The position numbers were made by a program, and so were the translations under genes. Shown here piece by piece: positions 20,715 through 30,605 of a stretch of 64,000 bases of DNA (its first letter is position 1; every line of letters starts with the position of its first letter). The notes beneath the pieces are model-generated. The model saw only the letters and a list, made by a program, of their open reading frames with translations. It was not told the origin of the DNA and did not search any database. Origin of the DNA: Bradyrhizobium canariense (lineage in GTDB: Bacteria > Pseudomonadota > Alphaproteobacteria > Rhizobiales > Xanthobacteraceae); NCBI RefSeq assembly GCF_019402665.1, contig NZ_VSST01000003.1:40259-104258 (forward strand), given 5' to 3'.

Positions 20715-23420
20715 TTACAGGGAGCGCTGGATCGTCTCCACGCGGTAACACTCGATGACGTCACCGGCGCGCATATCGTGATAGTTCTCGAAGGCCATGC
20801 CGCATTCCTGACCGGACTGGACTTCCTTCACTTCGTCCTTGAAGCGCTTCAGCGTCGACAGCTTGCCCTCGTGCACGACGACGTTGTCGCGGATCAGACG
20901 CACGTTGGCGCCACGTTCCACGGTGCCATCGGTGACGCGGCAGCCGGCGACCTTGCCGACCTTGGAGATGTTGAAGATCTCCAGGATCGCGGCATTGCCG
21001 AGCATGGTTTCCCGCAGGGTCGGCGCGAGCAGGCCGCTCATGGCCTTCTTCACGTCGTCCACGAGGTCGTAGATGATGTTGTAGTAACGGATCTCGATGC
21101 CGTTGCGCTTGGCGGCCGCAGCGGCCTCCTTGTTCGCACGAACCGAGAAGCCGATGATCGCGGCGTTGAAGCCTTCCGCGAGCGTCACGTCCGATTCCGA
21201 GATGCCGCCGACACCGGCATGCAGGATACGCGCGGCGACTTCGTCGGTGCCGAGCTTCTCCAGCGAGCCGAGGATCGCTTCCAGCGAGCCCTGCACGTCG
21301 GCCTTGATGATCAGCGGGAATTCCTTGCGGCCCGCCGTCTTCAGCTGAGACATCATCTGCTCGAGCGAGCCGCGCATGCCGGAGATCGAGGCAGCCGCGT
21401 TCTCGCGCTTCTGGTGCGCGCGGTAGCTGGTGACCTGGCGGGCGCGGGCTTCGTTCTCGACCACGGCGAGACGATCGCCGGCTTCCGGCGGACCGTTGAA
21501 GCCGAGCACCTCGACCGGCACCGACGGACCTGCCTCCTGCACCGTCTCGCCCTGATCCGAGATCAGCGCGCGGACGCGGCCCATTTCAGCGCCGGCGACG
21601 ATGATGTCACCGACACGGAGCGTGCCGCGCTGGACCAGAACGGTCGCGACCGGACCGCGGCCACGATCGAGCTTGGCTTCGATCACGGTGCCTTCGGCCG
21701 GACGATCCGAATTGGTCTTGAGGTCGAGGATGTCGGCCTGGAGCGCGATCATCTCGAGCAGCTTGTCGAGATTGGTCTTGTTCTTCGCCGACACTTCGAC
21801 GTCGACGACTTCGCCGCCGAAGGATTCCACCTGCACCTCGTGCTGGAGCAGCTCGGTGCGCACGCGCTCGGGCTTGGCGTCGGGCTTGTCGATCTTGTTG
21901 ATCGCAACAATGATCGGCACCCGCGCCGCCTTGGCGTGGTTGATGGCTTCGATCGTCTGCGGCATCACGCCGTCGTCGGCCGCAACCACCAGCACGACGA
22001 TGTCGGTGACCTTGGCGCCGCGGGCGCGCATCGCGGTGAACGCGGCGTGGCCGGGCGTGTCGATGAAGGTAATCTTCTTGCCGCTTTCGGGCGACAGCAC
22101 CTGATAGGCGCCGATATGCTGGGTGATGCCGCCGGCTTCGCCGGAGACGACATTGGCATGACGGAGCGCGTCGAGCAGCGAGGTCTTGCCGTGGTCGACG
22201 TGACCCATCACGGTCACCACCGGCGAGCGCGGCTCGGTGTCGGTGGAATCGTCGATGGCGTCGAACAGGCCTTCTTCAACGTCGGACGCGGCAACGCGCT
22301 TGACGGTGTGACCAAGCTCCTCGGCGATCAGTTGCGCAGTGTCGGCATCGATCACGTCGGTGATCTTGTGGATCGCGCCCTGCTTCATCAGCATGCGGAT
22401 GATTTCCACCGCGCGCTCCGACATGCGGTTGGCGAGCTCCTGGATGGTGATCGCTTCCGGAATGACCACCTCGCGGATGAGCTTTTCTTTCGGCTCGTTC
22501 GCGGCATGGCCCTTCAGGCGCTGGGTGCGACGGCGGAACGAGGCGATCGAGCGCTCGCGGACGTCGTCGGCATTGAAGGCGGTGACGACCGTCAGGCGGC
22601 CGCGCTCCTTCTGCGGGCCGGGCTTGTGGGTGGGCTTGGGAGCGACCACAGGCCGCGCAGCGCCGCCGGGGCCGCGACGGATCTGGCGCGGACCTTCGTC
22701 CTCGTCCGGTCCGGCTGCGACAGCGGGGGCGCGGCCCACCGGGCCTCCCGGCCGCTGCGTGGTCGTTCCGGGCCGCGCGGTCGTTGTTCCCGGGCGTGCC
22801 GTGGTGGTTGTACCGGGCCGCGCCATCGGCGCTCCGGGCCGCGCTGCAGGAGCGGCCGAGGTCGCCGTTGCAGGGCGGGCCGCGGATTGCGGTTGCTCGC
22901 CTTCGCCAAAACGCTTCTTGGCCTCGGTTTCGGCCTTCCGCTTGGCTTCCTCTTCGTGGCGGTGACGCTCCTCCTCGGCCTTGCGACGGGCCTCGGCGGC
23001 CTCGCGATCGGCACGCTCGGCGCTTTCGCGGACCGCGCGGCGCTGGGCCTCTTCCTCGGCATGGCGGCGCTCTTCGACTTCGCGCACCTTGGCATCGGCC
23101 AGCGCGCTGGCGCGGGCGGAACGTTCGTCCTCGGTCAGCGTACGCAGCACCACACCGGAGCCGGCGTTGCGCGGCGGCGCGGGGCGGGCCGGAGCAGGCT
23201 TGGGCGCGGCGGCGGCCGGCGCGGGCTTCGCCACCTCGGCCACCTGCGGCTCGGGGCTGCCGTCGACACGGCGCTTGCCACGCTTCTCGACCACGACCTG
23301 CTTGCTACGGCCATGACTGAAGCTCTGGCGCACGGTGCCCGTTTCGACGCGCGGCTTGAGCGATAGCGTCTTGCTCGGAACGCTCAGCTTCTTGTCGCCA
23401 GGGGTCTTGGTATCAACCAT
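20715..23420 (-). CDS. infB: Translation initiation factor IF-2
   Basis: A 901-residue GTPase that places initiator tRNA on the 30S subunit and promotes subunit joining. The G domain begins at about residue 400 with [21 protein letters not shown] is G1, IDTPGHAAF is G3 and INKIDKPDA is G4. The tail carries the fMet-tRNA-binding beta barrel. The N-terminal 300 residues are low complexity: an Ala/Glu/Arg/Lys-rich helix (about 100-170) and, at about 190-226, near-tandem ARPGTTT units. Start after AGGA. It sits between ylxR and rbfA in the nusA operon. Confidence 0.97.
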   Translation of the reverse strand: MVDTKTPGDKKLSVPSKTLSLKPRVETGTVRQSFSHGRSKQVVVEKRGKRRVDGSPEPQVAEVAKPAPAAAAPKPAPARPAPPRNAGSGVVLRTLTEDERSARASALADAKVREVEERRHAEEEAQRRAVRESAERADREAAEARRKAEEERHRHEEEAKRKAETEAKKRFGEGEQPQSAARPATATSAAPAARPGAPMARPGTTTTARPGTTTARPGTTTQRPGGPVGRAPAVAAGPDEDEGPRQIRRGPGGAARPVVAPKPTHKPGPQKERGRLTVVTAFNADDVRERSIASFRRRTQRLKGHAANEPKEKLIREVVIPEAITIQELANRMSERAVEIIRMLMKQGAIHKITDVIDADTAQLIAEELGHTVKRVAASDVEEGLFDAIDDSTDTEPRSPVVTVMGHVDHGKTSLLDALRHANVVSGEAGGITQHIGAYQVLSPESGKKITFIDTPGHAAFTAMRARGAKVTDIVVLVVAADDGVMPQTIEAINHAKAARVPIIVAINKIDKPDAKPERVRTELLQHEVQVESFGGEVVDVEVSAKNKTNLDKLLEMIALQADILDLKTNSDRPAEGTVIEAKLDRGRGPVATVLVQRGTLRVGDIIVAGAEMGRVRALISDQGETVQEAGPSVPVEVLGFNGPPEAGDRLAVVENEARARQVTSYRAHQKRENAAASISGMRGSLEQMMSQLKTAGRKEFPLIIKADVQGSLEAILGSLEKLGTDEVAARILHAGVGGISESDVTLAEGFNAAIIGFSVRANKEAAAAAKRNGIEIRYYNIIYDLVDDVKKAMSGLLAPTLRETMLGNAAILEIFNISKVGKVAGCRVTDGTVERGANVRLIRDNVVVHEGKLSTLKRFKDEVKEVQSGQECGMAFENYHDMRAGDVIECYRVETIQRSL

Positions 23421-23490
23421 TAAGCAGTCCTAATCCTGATCTTGTTGTCTTGTGCGTTGCCGCACCGTGCTATCGGGTGGTCGTTGTCTC

Positions 23491-24174
23491 TCAGAAATCC
23501 TGGCCGGGCTTTTCGGCAGTCCTGTCAGCGTCCGCCATCCGGTATCGGACCAGCATCTGGCTACGTGACAGGAATGACTTGCTCGCCGGGCCCGCGAGCA
23601 GGGCAGCATGTATCACATTTGACCGGGTAAGTGCCAAATCCAATTCTGTCGATTTTAGTGCGGTGACGACGGGAATCGGCGGCTTGGCGCCGCGATTTCC
23701 CTCATTTTGACGCGCCAGCATGTCCAATTTGCGGATTCCGTCCGCGGCCCCGTCGCTGGCATGGATCAGGACCTCGACCGTACCTTCCCGAAGCGCGCTT
23801 TCGACCTTGCCGAAACCGGCGATGATCTGGCGCGCCTTGGCCGCAATCCCAAGGGCTTCGACCACGCTCCGGACCAGGAGCGCCTCGAGGTCGGCGGGAA
23901 GCGTCTGAGGGATGCGCAGCTCGCGCTTGAAGGCTTTGGTAAAATGGTGACGCCGAACGGCTTCCGCAACCACCTCGCGCGAGGCGGTGACCCACATGCC
24001 GCGTCCGGGCAGCTTGCGCTTGAGATCGGGAACTATGTGCCCTTGGGGCGAGACGACGAAGCGGATCAGCTCGTCGATCGGCCGGACCTCGCGGCTGACC
24101 GCACACATCCGCATGGTCGCGGACCTTTCGGTCCGCGGTCCATGGTCGAGTTCGGGGTCAGTATCGGCGAGCAT
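23491..24174 (-). CDS. YlxR/DUF448 RNA-binding protein fused to an L7Ae-like domain
   Basis: A 227-residue protein. Residues about 18-95 are a YlxR domain (MRMCAVSREVRPIDELIRF, GRGMWVTASREVV), and residues about 95-200 resemble the L7Ae-like fold (LEALLVRSVVEALGIAAKARQIIAGFGKVESAL to VLIHASDGAADGIRKLD). In alphaproteobacteria this two-domain form normally lies between nusA and infB, as here. YlxR proteins bind RNA and some (RnpM) modulate RNase P, so an RNA role is likely. The ribosome site AAGGAGGA lies in the 22-bp gap after nusA. Confidence 0.88.
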   Translation of the reverse strand: MLADTDPELDHGPRTERSATMRMCAVSREVRPIDELIRFVVSPQGHIVPDLKRKLPGRGMWVTASREVVAEAVRRHHFTKAFKRELRIPQTLPADLEALLVRSVVEALGIAAKARQIIAGFGKVESALREGTVEVLIHASDGAADGIRKLDMLARQNEGNRGAKPPIPVVTALKSTELDLALTRSNVIHAALLAGPASKSFLSRSQMLVRYRMADADRTAEKPGQDF

Positions 24175-24196
24175 CCGGGTGACATCCTCCTTCGCC

Positions 24197-25807
24197 CTAA
24201 GCCGGCTGATCTTCGGTCGCCTCGGCCTCTTCGGCGGGCTTGGCGAGATCGGCCTCGGTGATCCAACCGGCCTTGACGCGGGCCTGCATGATCATCGCTT
24301 CAGCATCGTCACGGGAAATTTCGAGGCCGTCGAGCGCGCCCGGATATTTGGTCTGCTCGCCGCCTTCCTTGCGCTCGGTCCAGCCGACCAGATCGTCCGT
24401 AGCGCAGCCAGCGAGGTCGTCCACCGTCTTGATGTCGTTCTCGCCGAACTTCACCAGCATCTTCGAGGTGACGCCGGGCACGTCCTTGACGGCGTCCTCG
24501 ACCCCGAGCTCCTTGCGCCTGGCCTCGAGCTCGGCTTCCAGCTGTTCGAGATATTCACGGGCGCGGTTCTGGAGCTCCTGCGCGGTCTCCTCGTCGAAAC
24601 CTTCGATGCCGGCGAGTTCCTTGACGTCCACCATCGCGAGTTCCTCGACCGACGTGAAGCCTTCCGACGCCAGCAATTGGCCGACCACTTCGTCGACATT
24701 GAGAGATTCCATGAAGACGCGGGTGGAGTTCTCGAAATCGGCCTGGCGGCGCTCCGATTCCTCCTGCTCGGTCAGGATGTCGATGTCCCAGCCGGTGAGC
24801 TGCGAGGCCAGTCGCACATTCTGGCCGCGGCGGCCGATCGCCAGCGAGAGCTGGTTGTTGGTGTCGGGCACGACGACCTCGATGCGCTCGCGGTCTTCGT
24901 CGATGACGACCTTGGAGACTTCGGCCGGCGCCAGCGCGTTGACCACGAAGGTCGCGATGTCGGGCGACCAGGGGATGATGTCGATCTTCTCGCCCTGCAA
25001 TTCGTTCACCACCGCCTGCACGCGCGAACCGCGCATACCGACGCAGGCGCCGACCGGATCGACCGAGGAATCACGGGAAATCACGCCGATTTTCGCGCGC
25101 GAGCCTGGATCGCGGGCAACCGCCTTGATCTCGACGATGCCGTCATAGATCTCGGGCACTTCCTGCGCGAACAGTTTTGCCATGAACTGCGGATGGGTGC
25201 GGGAGAGGAAGATCTGCGGGCCGCGGGTCTCGCGGCGGACGTCGAAGATGTAGGCGCGGACGCGGTCGCCGTTGCGGAACACTTCGCGCGGCAGCATCTC
25301 GTCGCGGCGGATGATGGCCTCGCCGCGGCCGAGATCGACGATGACGCTGCCATATTCGACGCGCTTGACGACGCCGTTGACGATGTCGCCGATGCGGTCC
25401 TTGAATTCCATATATTGCCGGTCGCGCTCGGCTTCGCGCACCTTTTGCACGATCACCTGCTTGGCCGACTGCGCGGCGATGCGGCCATATTCCAGCGGAG
25501 GCAGGGTGTCGGCGATGGTGTCGCCGACCTGGGCACCGGGATTGGCGCGCTGCGCATCCACCAGCGAGATCTGGTTCGAATGGTTTTCGACCGTCTCGAC
25601 CACCAGCATGTGGCGCGACAGCCGAAGCTCGCCCTTCTTCGGGTCGATCTCGGCGTGAACGTCGGTCTCGCTGCCGTAACGGGCCCGCGCCGCCTTGGCG
25701 ATGGCATCCTCCATCGCCGCGATGACGATGCCGCGGTCGATCGATTTCTCGCGCGCAACGGCGTCGGCGATCTGAAGCAATTCAAGTCGATTGGCGCTGA
25801 CTGCCAT
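24197..25807 (-). CDS. nusA: Transcription termination/antitermination factor NusA
   Basis: A 536-residue RNA polymerase-binding factor for pausing, termination and rRNA antitermination. Domains in order: N-terminal polymerase-binding (1-130), S1 (about 135-200, RIGDIVNGVVKRVEYGSVIV), KH1 (about 235-290, VGACVGMRGSRVQAVVNEL), KH2 (about 305-350, SLAIGRRGQNVRLASQL) and two helix-hairpin-helix acidic repeats (350-536). It starts 2 bp after the rimP stop with a strong GAAGGAGA site inside rimP. Confidence 0.97.
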   Translation of the reverse strand: MAVSANRLELLQIADAVAREKSIDRGIVIAAMEDAIAKAARARYGSETDVHAEIDPKKGELRLSRHMLVVETVENHSNQISLVDAQRANPGAQVGDTIADTLPPLEYGRIAAQSAKQVIVQKVREAERDRQYMEFKDRIGDIVNGVVKRVEYGSVIVDLGRGEAIIRRDEMLPREVFRNGDRVRAYIFDVRRETRGPQIFLSRTHPQFMAKLFAQEVPEIYDGIVEIKAVARDPGSRAKIGVISRDSSVDPVGACVGMRGSRVQAVVNELQGEKIDIIPWSPDIATFVVNALAPAEVSKVVIDEDRERIEVVVPDTNNQLSLAIGRRGQNVRLASQLTGWDIDILTEQEESERRQADFENSTRVFMESLNVDEVVGQLLASEGFTSVEELAMVDVKELAGIEGFDEETAQELQNRAREYLEQLEAELEARRKELGVEDAVKDVPGVTSKMLVKFGENDIKTVDDLAGCATDDLVGWTERKEGGEQTKYPGALDGLEISRDDAEAMIMQARVKAGWITEADLAKPAEEAEATEDQPA

Positions 25808-25809
25808 GG

Positions 25810-26589
25810 CTAGTCTCCTTCGTCAGGATCGATCTCGCCCCGCCGCGCGCGTTCGGCGGCCAAGCGATGTTTCTTGGTATTGGTCGGAGCCGGCTTTTTC
25901 GTCGCGGCCGGCGCCGGCTTCTTGGTCGGTTTGGTGTTCTTGGTCGTTTTTTCGCTGATGCTGGCGTGCGGCGCCGCCGGCGGCTCGAGGCCGAGATTGC
26001 GGCGCATCTCGCGTGCCTGGGCCTTGCCGCGGCGCATGGATTCCGCGATCAGCTCGTCGGTCAGCACCAGCCGGGCCTCGGCGATGTCTTCCATCGTCAG
26101 GAGAACGTCGGCAGTCTCGCCCGCCTTGACGTCGTCGCGATGCAGATGCACGCGGTCGCCTTCGACGGGGCCGATCGTGCCGCGGAACCGCTTTCGGCCC
26201 TCATGGGCGACCGCCATCTCGACCTTCACCAGATGGCCGACATAACGCTCGAAATCGGAGCGGCGCACCAGCGGGCGGTCGATCCCCGGTGAGGAGATTT
26301 CCAGCCGATAGGCGCGATCGACGGGATCGGCGACGTCGAGCACTGGCGACAGCGCCCGCGAGATCGCCTCGCAATCCTCGATCTGCATGGAGCCGTCCGG
26401 CCGCTCGGCCATAACCTGCACGGTGCAGCCGGATTCCCCGGAAATGCGGATCCGCACCAAGCGGTAGCCCATGCCTTCGAGCACCGGTCCGGCGACCGCG
26501 GACACCCGTGCCGCCACGCCCGGCTCGACTACGAGCCTCGGCTCGGCCAGCAATTCGGCATCCGTGGAACCAGGGTTCGGTTCGGTCAT
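25810..26589 (-). CDS. rimP: Ribosome maturation factor RimP
   Basis: A 259-residue 30S maturation factor from ATG 26589 ([14 protein letters not shown]). The N-terminal domain ([47 protein letters not shown]) is the family signature. Compared with E. coli RimP (about 150 residues) there is a Lys/Pro/Thr-rich basic C-terminal tail of about 60 residues, as often seen in rhizobia. First gene of the nusA operon. Its 5' leader holds an intrinsic terminator. Confidence 0.95.
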   Translation of the reverse strand: MTEPNPGSTDAELLAEPRLVVEPGVAARVSAVAGPVLEGMGYRLVRIRISGESGCTVQVMAERPDGSMQIEDCEAISRALSPVLDVADPVDRAYRLEISSPGIDRPLVRRSDFERYVGHLVKVEMAVAHEGRKRFRGTIGPVEGDRVHLHRDDVKAGETADVLLTMEDIAEARLVLTDELIAESMRRGKAQAREMRRNLGLEPPAAPHASISEKTTKNTKPTKKPAPAATKKPAPTNTKKHRLAAERARRGEIDPDEGD

Positions 26590-26688
26590 GGCAGAGGTCA
26601 AGGCGCTCGATATGGTTAAGGCTTGGTTTAAGATCTCAAAGCTCGCTTCGGAACTCTCCCGACAGATCGCCGGGCCGCACATCTTTCA

Positions 26689-26865
<177 letters not shown>

Positions 26866-26952
26866 TCACCTCCGAGGCCTAAATTCCCCGATTGTGGGGC
26901 GGCTTGGACCAAGGGCGCACCCGCGGCGTGCCCCGTACGAGTTTGCGTTTTC

Positions 26953-28035
26953 ATGACCGTTGCCACGTCGCTCATTCCCGGACTGGACGATATCGTCAAA
27001 CGCGGCGACCCGCGGCGTCGCGGCGAGATCGCGCACGCCATCTCCCAATTGTTCTTTCAGGACGCCGAGAACCTCCGTCCCGATGTCATCGATCTCTTCG
27101 ACAATCTGCTGATCGATCTCGTCCCGCATGCCGAGCTTGCCTCGCGCGTCGATCTCGCCGAACGCTTCTCACGCCTGAGCAACGCGCCCCGGCATCTCGT
27201 GAATCAGCTCGCGCGCGAAAACGAAATCGCGGTGGCGGGTCCCGTGCTGCGCCATTCCCCCGTGCTCGACGACGATGCTCTCGTCGAGATCGCGCGACTG
27301 AAGGGCCAGGGCCATCTGCTGGCGATGAGCGAGCGCCCCACGCTGTCGGCTGTCATCACCGACGTGCTGGTCGAGCGCGGCGATCGCGACGTGGTGCGCC
27401 GCGCCGCCGGCAATTCCGGCGCGGAGTTCTCGCCTGGCAGCTATTCCGAGTTGATCAAGCGTGCCGCGCAGGATGGCGTGCTGACCCTCAGGATCGGCCA
27501 GCGTAGCGATCTTTCGGGCGAGAACCTGAAACAGCTTCTTGACGGTACGCTCGACGTCATCCGCCGTCGCCTCTCGAGCGTGGTCAATCCCGTGCGCCAG
27601 GTCGAGATCAAGCGCGCCATGGCGGCCATCGAGGAAGCCACGCTGCCGCCGGGCCCGCGTCGCGATTTCTCGGGAGCGCAACGTACGATTCTGGCCTTGC
27701 ATCGCGGGGGCCATCTTGGCGAGAGCGCGCTGTTTGGCTTCGCGAAGGCCCACAAATACGAGGAGGCGATCGCGTCGCTCTCGGCGATGTCCGGCGTCCG
27801 CCTCTCTGTCCTCGACCGCCTGATCACGGGTGACCGCTACGATCCAATTCTGGTTCTGGCACGTGTGCTGAATGTCAGCTGGCCGACGGTGCGGGAGCTG
27901 ATCCTGATGTGGTACGGCCCGAATCGCACGCCAGCCGATGCCGACCTTGAGCAGGCGCGCGCGAACTTTACTCGGCTGATGCCGACGACCGCAGAGCGCG
28001 TCGTGAATTTCTGGCGCAACCGGCAGACGATCTAG
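26953..28035 (+). CDS. DUF2336 domain-containing protein
   Basis: A 360-residue, largely alpha-helical protein with no signal peptide or membrane span. Short helical repeats such as LFFQDAENLRPDVIDLFDNLLIDL, HSPVLDDDALVEIARLKGQGHLLAMSERPTL and DVLVERGDRDVVRRAAGNSGAEFS are typical of the DUF2336 family of alphaproteobacteria, which has HEAT-like repeats. The function is unknown. The gene is divergent from rimP, and its stop overlaps the convergent trmB by 4 bp. Confidence 0.85.
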   Translation: MTVATSLIPGLDDIVKRGDPRRRGEIAHAISQLFFQDAENLRPDVIDLFDNLLIDLVPHAELASRVDLAERFSRLSNAPRHLVNQLARENEIAVAGPVLRHSPVLDDDALVEIARLKGQGHLLAMSERPTLSAVITDVLVERGDRDVVRRAAGNSGAEFSPGSYSELIKRAAQDGVLTLRIGQRSDLSGENLKQLLDGTLDVIRRRLSSVVNPVRQVEIKRAMAAIEEATLPPGPRRDFSGAQRTILALHRGGHLGESALFGFAKAHKYEEAIASLSAMSGVRLSVLDRLITGDRYDPILVLARVLNVSWPTVRELILMWYGPNRTPADADLEQARANFTRLMPTTAERVVNFWRNRQTI

Positions 28036-28742
28036 ACCCGCCTGAATCGCAGATACGCCGCCTTGCGGCCTTCGCGCGTGGCCTTTCGGCCGTAGCGCGT
28101 CATCGTGTATCCGTCCCACGGCAGGCGAAAATCATCGGCGCGCTCCGCGAGCCAGACAAAGTCCTGCGAACGCGACAGATGCGACAGCGTCCAGGCGCAA
28201 TAATCGTCGATGTCGCAGACGAAACGAAATTCGCCGCCGGCTTTCAGCACGCGCGCCATCGCGGCGATGGTCCGGTCCTGCACGAAGCGCCGCTTCCAGT
28301 GCCGCCGTTTCGGCCAGGGATCGGGATGGATCAGGTCGATCCGCGACAGCGAAGCCTTCGGCAGCCAGGCCAGGAGCTCGGCGGCATCGCCTGCGAACAG
28401 GCGGATGTTGCCGATCTCGGCGGCCTCGATCTGCGCGAGGATCTTCGCCATGCCGTTGACGTAAGGCTCGCAGCCGATGAAGCCGGTTGTGGCGAAGTTT
28501 TGCGCTTCTGCCGCAAGATGCTCGCCGCCGCCGAAGCCGATCTCGAGCCGCAAATCGTCGACGGCGGGGCCGAAGAGCTCGCGGGCATCCGCCGGTGCTT
28601 CGCGGTCGATGGCGAGCGCAAGGCGCGGCAGCAGATGATCGATCAGCTCGGCTTGGTGCTGCCTGAGCTTGTGGCCCTTGCGGCGTCCGAAGAAGGCGCG
28701 CTCGCTGTCCTCGCGATCGGGATCTGATTTGCGCTCACTCAT
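28032..28742 (-). CDS. trmB: tRNA (guanine(46)-N7)-methyltransferase TrmB
   Basis: A 236-residue SAM-dependent enzyme for m7G46 in tRNA variable loops. The SAM loop reads LRLEIGFGGGEHL, and the signature DLIHPDPWPKRRHWKRRFVQ contains the catalytic/tRNA-binding block. The N-terminus is basic (SFFGRRKGHKLRQHQ-like). Its start overlaps the stop of the upstream peptidase by 4 bp (ATGA), so translation is coupled. Confidence 0.95.
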   Translation of the reverse strand: MSERKSDPDREDSERAFFGRRKGHKLRQHQAELIDHLLPRLALAIDREAPADARELFGPAVDDLRLEIGFGGGEHLAAEAQNFATTGFIGCEPYVNGMAKILAQIEAAEIGNIRLFAGDAAELLAWLPKASLSRIDLIHPDPWPKRRHWKRRFVQDRTIAAMARVLKAGGEFRFVCDIDDYCAWTLSHLSRSQDFVWLAERADDFRLPWDGYTMTRYGRKATREGRKAAYLRFRRV

Positions 28743-29866
28743 CGTAGCGTCTGGTACAGGCGATGGAGCAGCCGCGCGCGCGGTTCGAGCGACGAGACAT
28801 AGAGCTGCTCATAATGGGTGTGCGCGCCCTTGCCGTCGACGCCGAGCCCGTCGAGCGTCGCGGTGTGGGCTGCGGTGAAATTACCGTCCGAGCCGCCGCC
28901 GGTGTGAACGTCGACCAGCTCGAAGCCGATCTCCGTGGCCACGGTCTTTGCATGTTCGTACAGCGAGGCGCCTGCATTGCTCTTCTCGTAGGGCGGACGA
29001 TTGAGCCCGCCCGTGACCTTGACGGTGACGCCATCCGTCTTCGATGTCAGGGCGAGGATCTTGCCGACGAATTCATCCGCGTCCTTGAAGCTCGGCACGC
29101 GCAGATCGATTTCGGCATGGGCTTCTTCCGGCGTCACGTTGGGCCGCGTGCCGCCGCGCACCACCCCGACATTGACGGTGACGCCGCGCGCCAGATCGTT
29201 CATCGCTTCCAGCGCCAGGATGACATTGGCGAGCTCGCGGATCGCGCTGCGGCCATCCTGGGGCCGCGTGCCGGCATGCGCGGGCACGCCCTTGATGAAC
29301 ACTTCGAATCGCCCGACGCCCTTGCGGCCGGTGACGATCTTGCCACCGTCGCGGGCCGGCTCCGTCACCAGCACGTATTTCGCCTTGCGCCCTTCGGTCT
29401 CGATGAGTGCGCGAGAGGTGGGGCTGCCGATCTCCTCGTCGGAGGTGAACAGATGGGTGATGCCGAGCGGCGGGCGATCGGCCGTGGCACAAAGCGCGCG
29501 AAAGGCGTGATGGGCGATGTAGGCGCCGCCCTTCATGTCGTAGATGCCGGGACCGAACGCGCTGTCGCCTTCGACCTTGAACGGCAGGCGCTCGATGAAT
29601 CCCATGGGATGAACGGTATCGAGGTGGCTCAGCACCAGGATGCCGGGCCGGTCCTGGCCCCAGGTCGAGCGCGCTACGAGATGATCGCCGCAACCATCGA
29701 CGCCGGCGATGCGCTCGAGCGTAACAGGGAGATCGCGGTATTGCTCCGCGACCATCGAGACCAGCTTGTTGACCTGTTCAGGCGTGTCCGTTGGCGTCTC
29801 GACCTCCACCCAGCGGCGGATGCCATCGAGAATAGTTTGGGAATCGAACCAATTGGAGCTGACCAT
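28739..29866 (-). CDS. M20-family metallopeptidase (glutamate carboxypeptidase-like)
   Basis: A 375-residue zinc amidohydrolase. Metal ligands and catalytic residues appear in order: LSHLDTVHP (His and catalytic Asp), YDMKGG (bridging Asp), SDEEIGS (catalytic Glu and ligand), LVTEPARDG (ligand Glu) and KGAHTHYEQ (C-terminal His). The inserted dimerisation domain (about 175-285) includes GVPAHAGTRPQDGRSAI. The start MVSSNWFDSQ is chosen; ATG 29896 would add ten residues. The family cleaves C-terminal glutamate or related amide bonds; the substrate is unknown. Coupled to trmB. Confidence 0.88.
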   Translation of the reverse strand: MVSSNWFDSQTILDGIRRWVEVETPTDTPEQVNKLVSMVAEQYRDLPVTLERIAGVDGCGDHLVARSTWGQDRPGILVLSHLDTVHPMGFIERLPFKVEGDSAFGPGIYDMKGGAYIAHHAFRALCATADRPPLGITHLFTSDEEIGSPTSRALIETEGRKAKYVLVTEPARDGGKIVTGRKGVGRFEVFIKGVPAHAGTRPQDGRSAIRELANVILALEAMNDLARGVTVNVGVVRGGTRPNVTPEEAHAEIDLRVPSFKDADEFVGKILALTSKTDGVTVKVTGGLNRPPYEKSNAGASLYEHAKTVATEIGFELVDVHTGGGSDGNFTAAHTATLDGLGVDGKGAHTHYEQLYVSSLEPRARLLHRLYQTLR

Positions 29867-29981
29867 GAGCGCATCTGTGCCTTTGAATCGCATCATCGAG
29901 GAGGACGCGCATCAAAGCGCGGCCGCAAATGACGACATAGGCCAGATTTGACGCAGTCTCAAATCGGATTGAGAGGGCGCG

Positions 29982-30395
29982 TCAGCGCTTGTCGGGGCCT
30001 TCGCGGGCCGCGATCTGCTCGACGAGATCGACGATCGAGCGGCGCATCTTCGAATCCGTGATTCGGGTGAACGCTTTGGTCAAAGCGAGTCCTTCGGAAG
30101 TTGCGAGGAAATCCGAGACGTAAGACGGCGATGCGCCTTCCGCGAAGCCGTCCGGCCCCGCCACGCCGCTCGGACCGCCCTCGAACAGGAAGGACACCGG
30201 CACCTGGAGAATTTCGGCAATTTGCTGGATGCGGCTCGCGCCGACCCGGTTTGTGCCCTTCTCGTATTTCTGCACTTGTTGGAAAGTCAGGCCCAAAGCT
30301 TCACCGAGCTTTTCCTGGCTCATGCCCAACATGATGCGGCGCATCCGCACGCGACTGCCGACATATTTGTCAACAGGGTTGGGCGCTTTCGACAT
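29982..30395 (-). CDS. XRE-family helix-turn-helix regulator
   Basis: A 137-residue regulator. The Cro/CI helix-turn-helix spans residues about 10-65 (VGSRVRMRRIMLGMSQEKLG, LTFQQVQKYEKGTNRVGASR). The C-terminal part is helical (DFLATSEGLALTKAFTRITDSKMRRSIVDLVEQIA). Small regulators of this form follow lnt in many alphaproteobacteria. The start follows GGAGGGCTGAGGAA. A palindrome upstream may be its own operator. Confidence 0.88.
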   Translation of the reverse strand: MSKAPNPVDKYVGSRVRMRRIMLGMSQEKLGEALGLTFQQVQKYEKGTNRVGASRIQQIAEILQVPVSFLFEGGPSGVAGPDGFAEGASPSYVSDFLATSEGLALTKAFTRITDSKMRRSIVDLVEQIAAREGPDKR

Positions 30396-30554
30396 TTCCT
30401 CAGCCCTCCAAACATCACCTTCGGCGCAATCAGGAATGCCTCAGGTGTAAGCAACGTCAAAATCAGACCCTGTTATTGGAAAACATTGCGGAGAAATTTA
30501 GCAATGCCCACTGTCTTTTGCAGCCGGTGCAGAATGAGGAGGCCGCGTGCAGTC

Positions 30555-30580
30555 TGTCAACCGTGGGACTACGGTTGTCA
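30555..30580. promoter_or_regulatory. Inverted repeat upstream of the XRE gene, candidate operator
   Basis: CAACCGT (30558-30564) and ACGGTTG (30571-30577) form a perfect 7-bp stem, extendable to 10 bp with one mismatch. Read on the minus strand the flanks create TTGACA twice, which could serve as a -35 element, but no convincing -10 follows. It lies 160 bp before the XRE start and 26 bp after lnt. A role as operator or as lnt 3' hairpin cannot be separated. Confidence 0.35.
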
Positions 30581-30605
30581 AAAGTTATCGGCCGCGGCTG
30601 CGTGA

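Noticed and set aside
20709..23366. An 885-residue open frame on the plus strand opposite infB
   Set aside because: It is the shadow of infB in a GC-rich gene: composition is His/Asp/Arg/Leu-rich with no family motif, while the minus strand encodes a complete IF-2.
23987..25813. A 608-residue open frame opposite nusA/ylxR
   Set aside because: Antisense shadow of NusA and YlxR; no recognisable domain.
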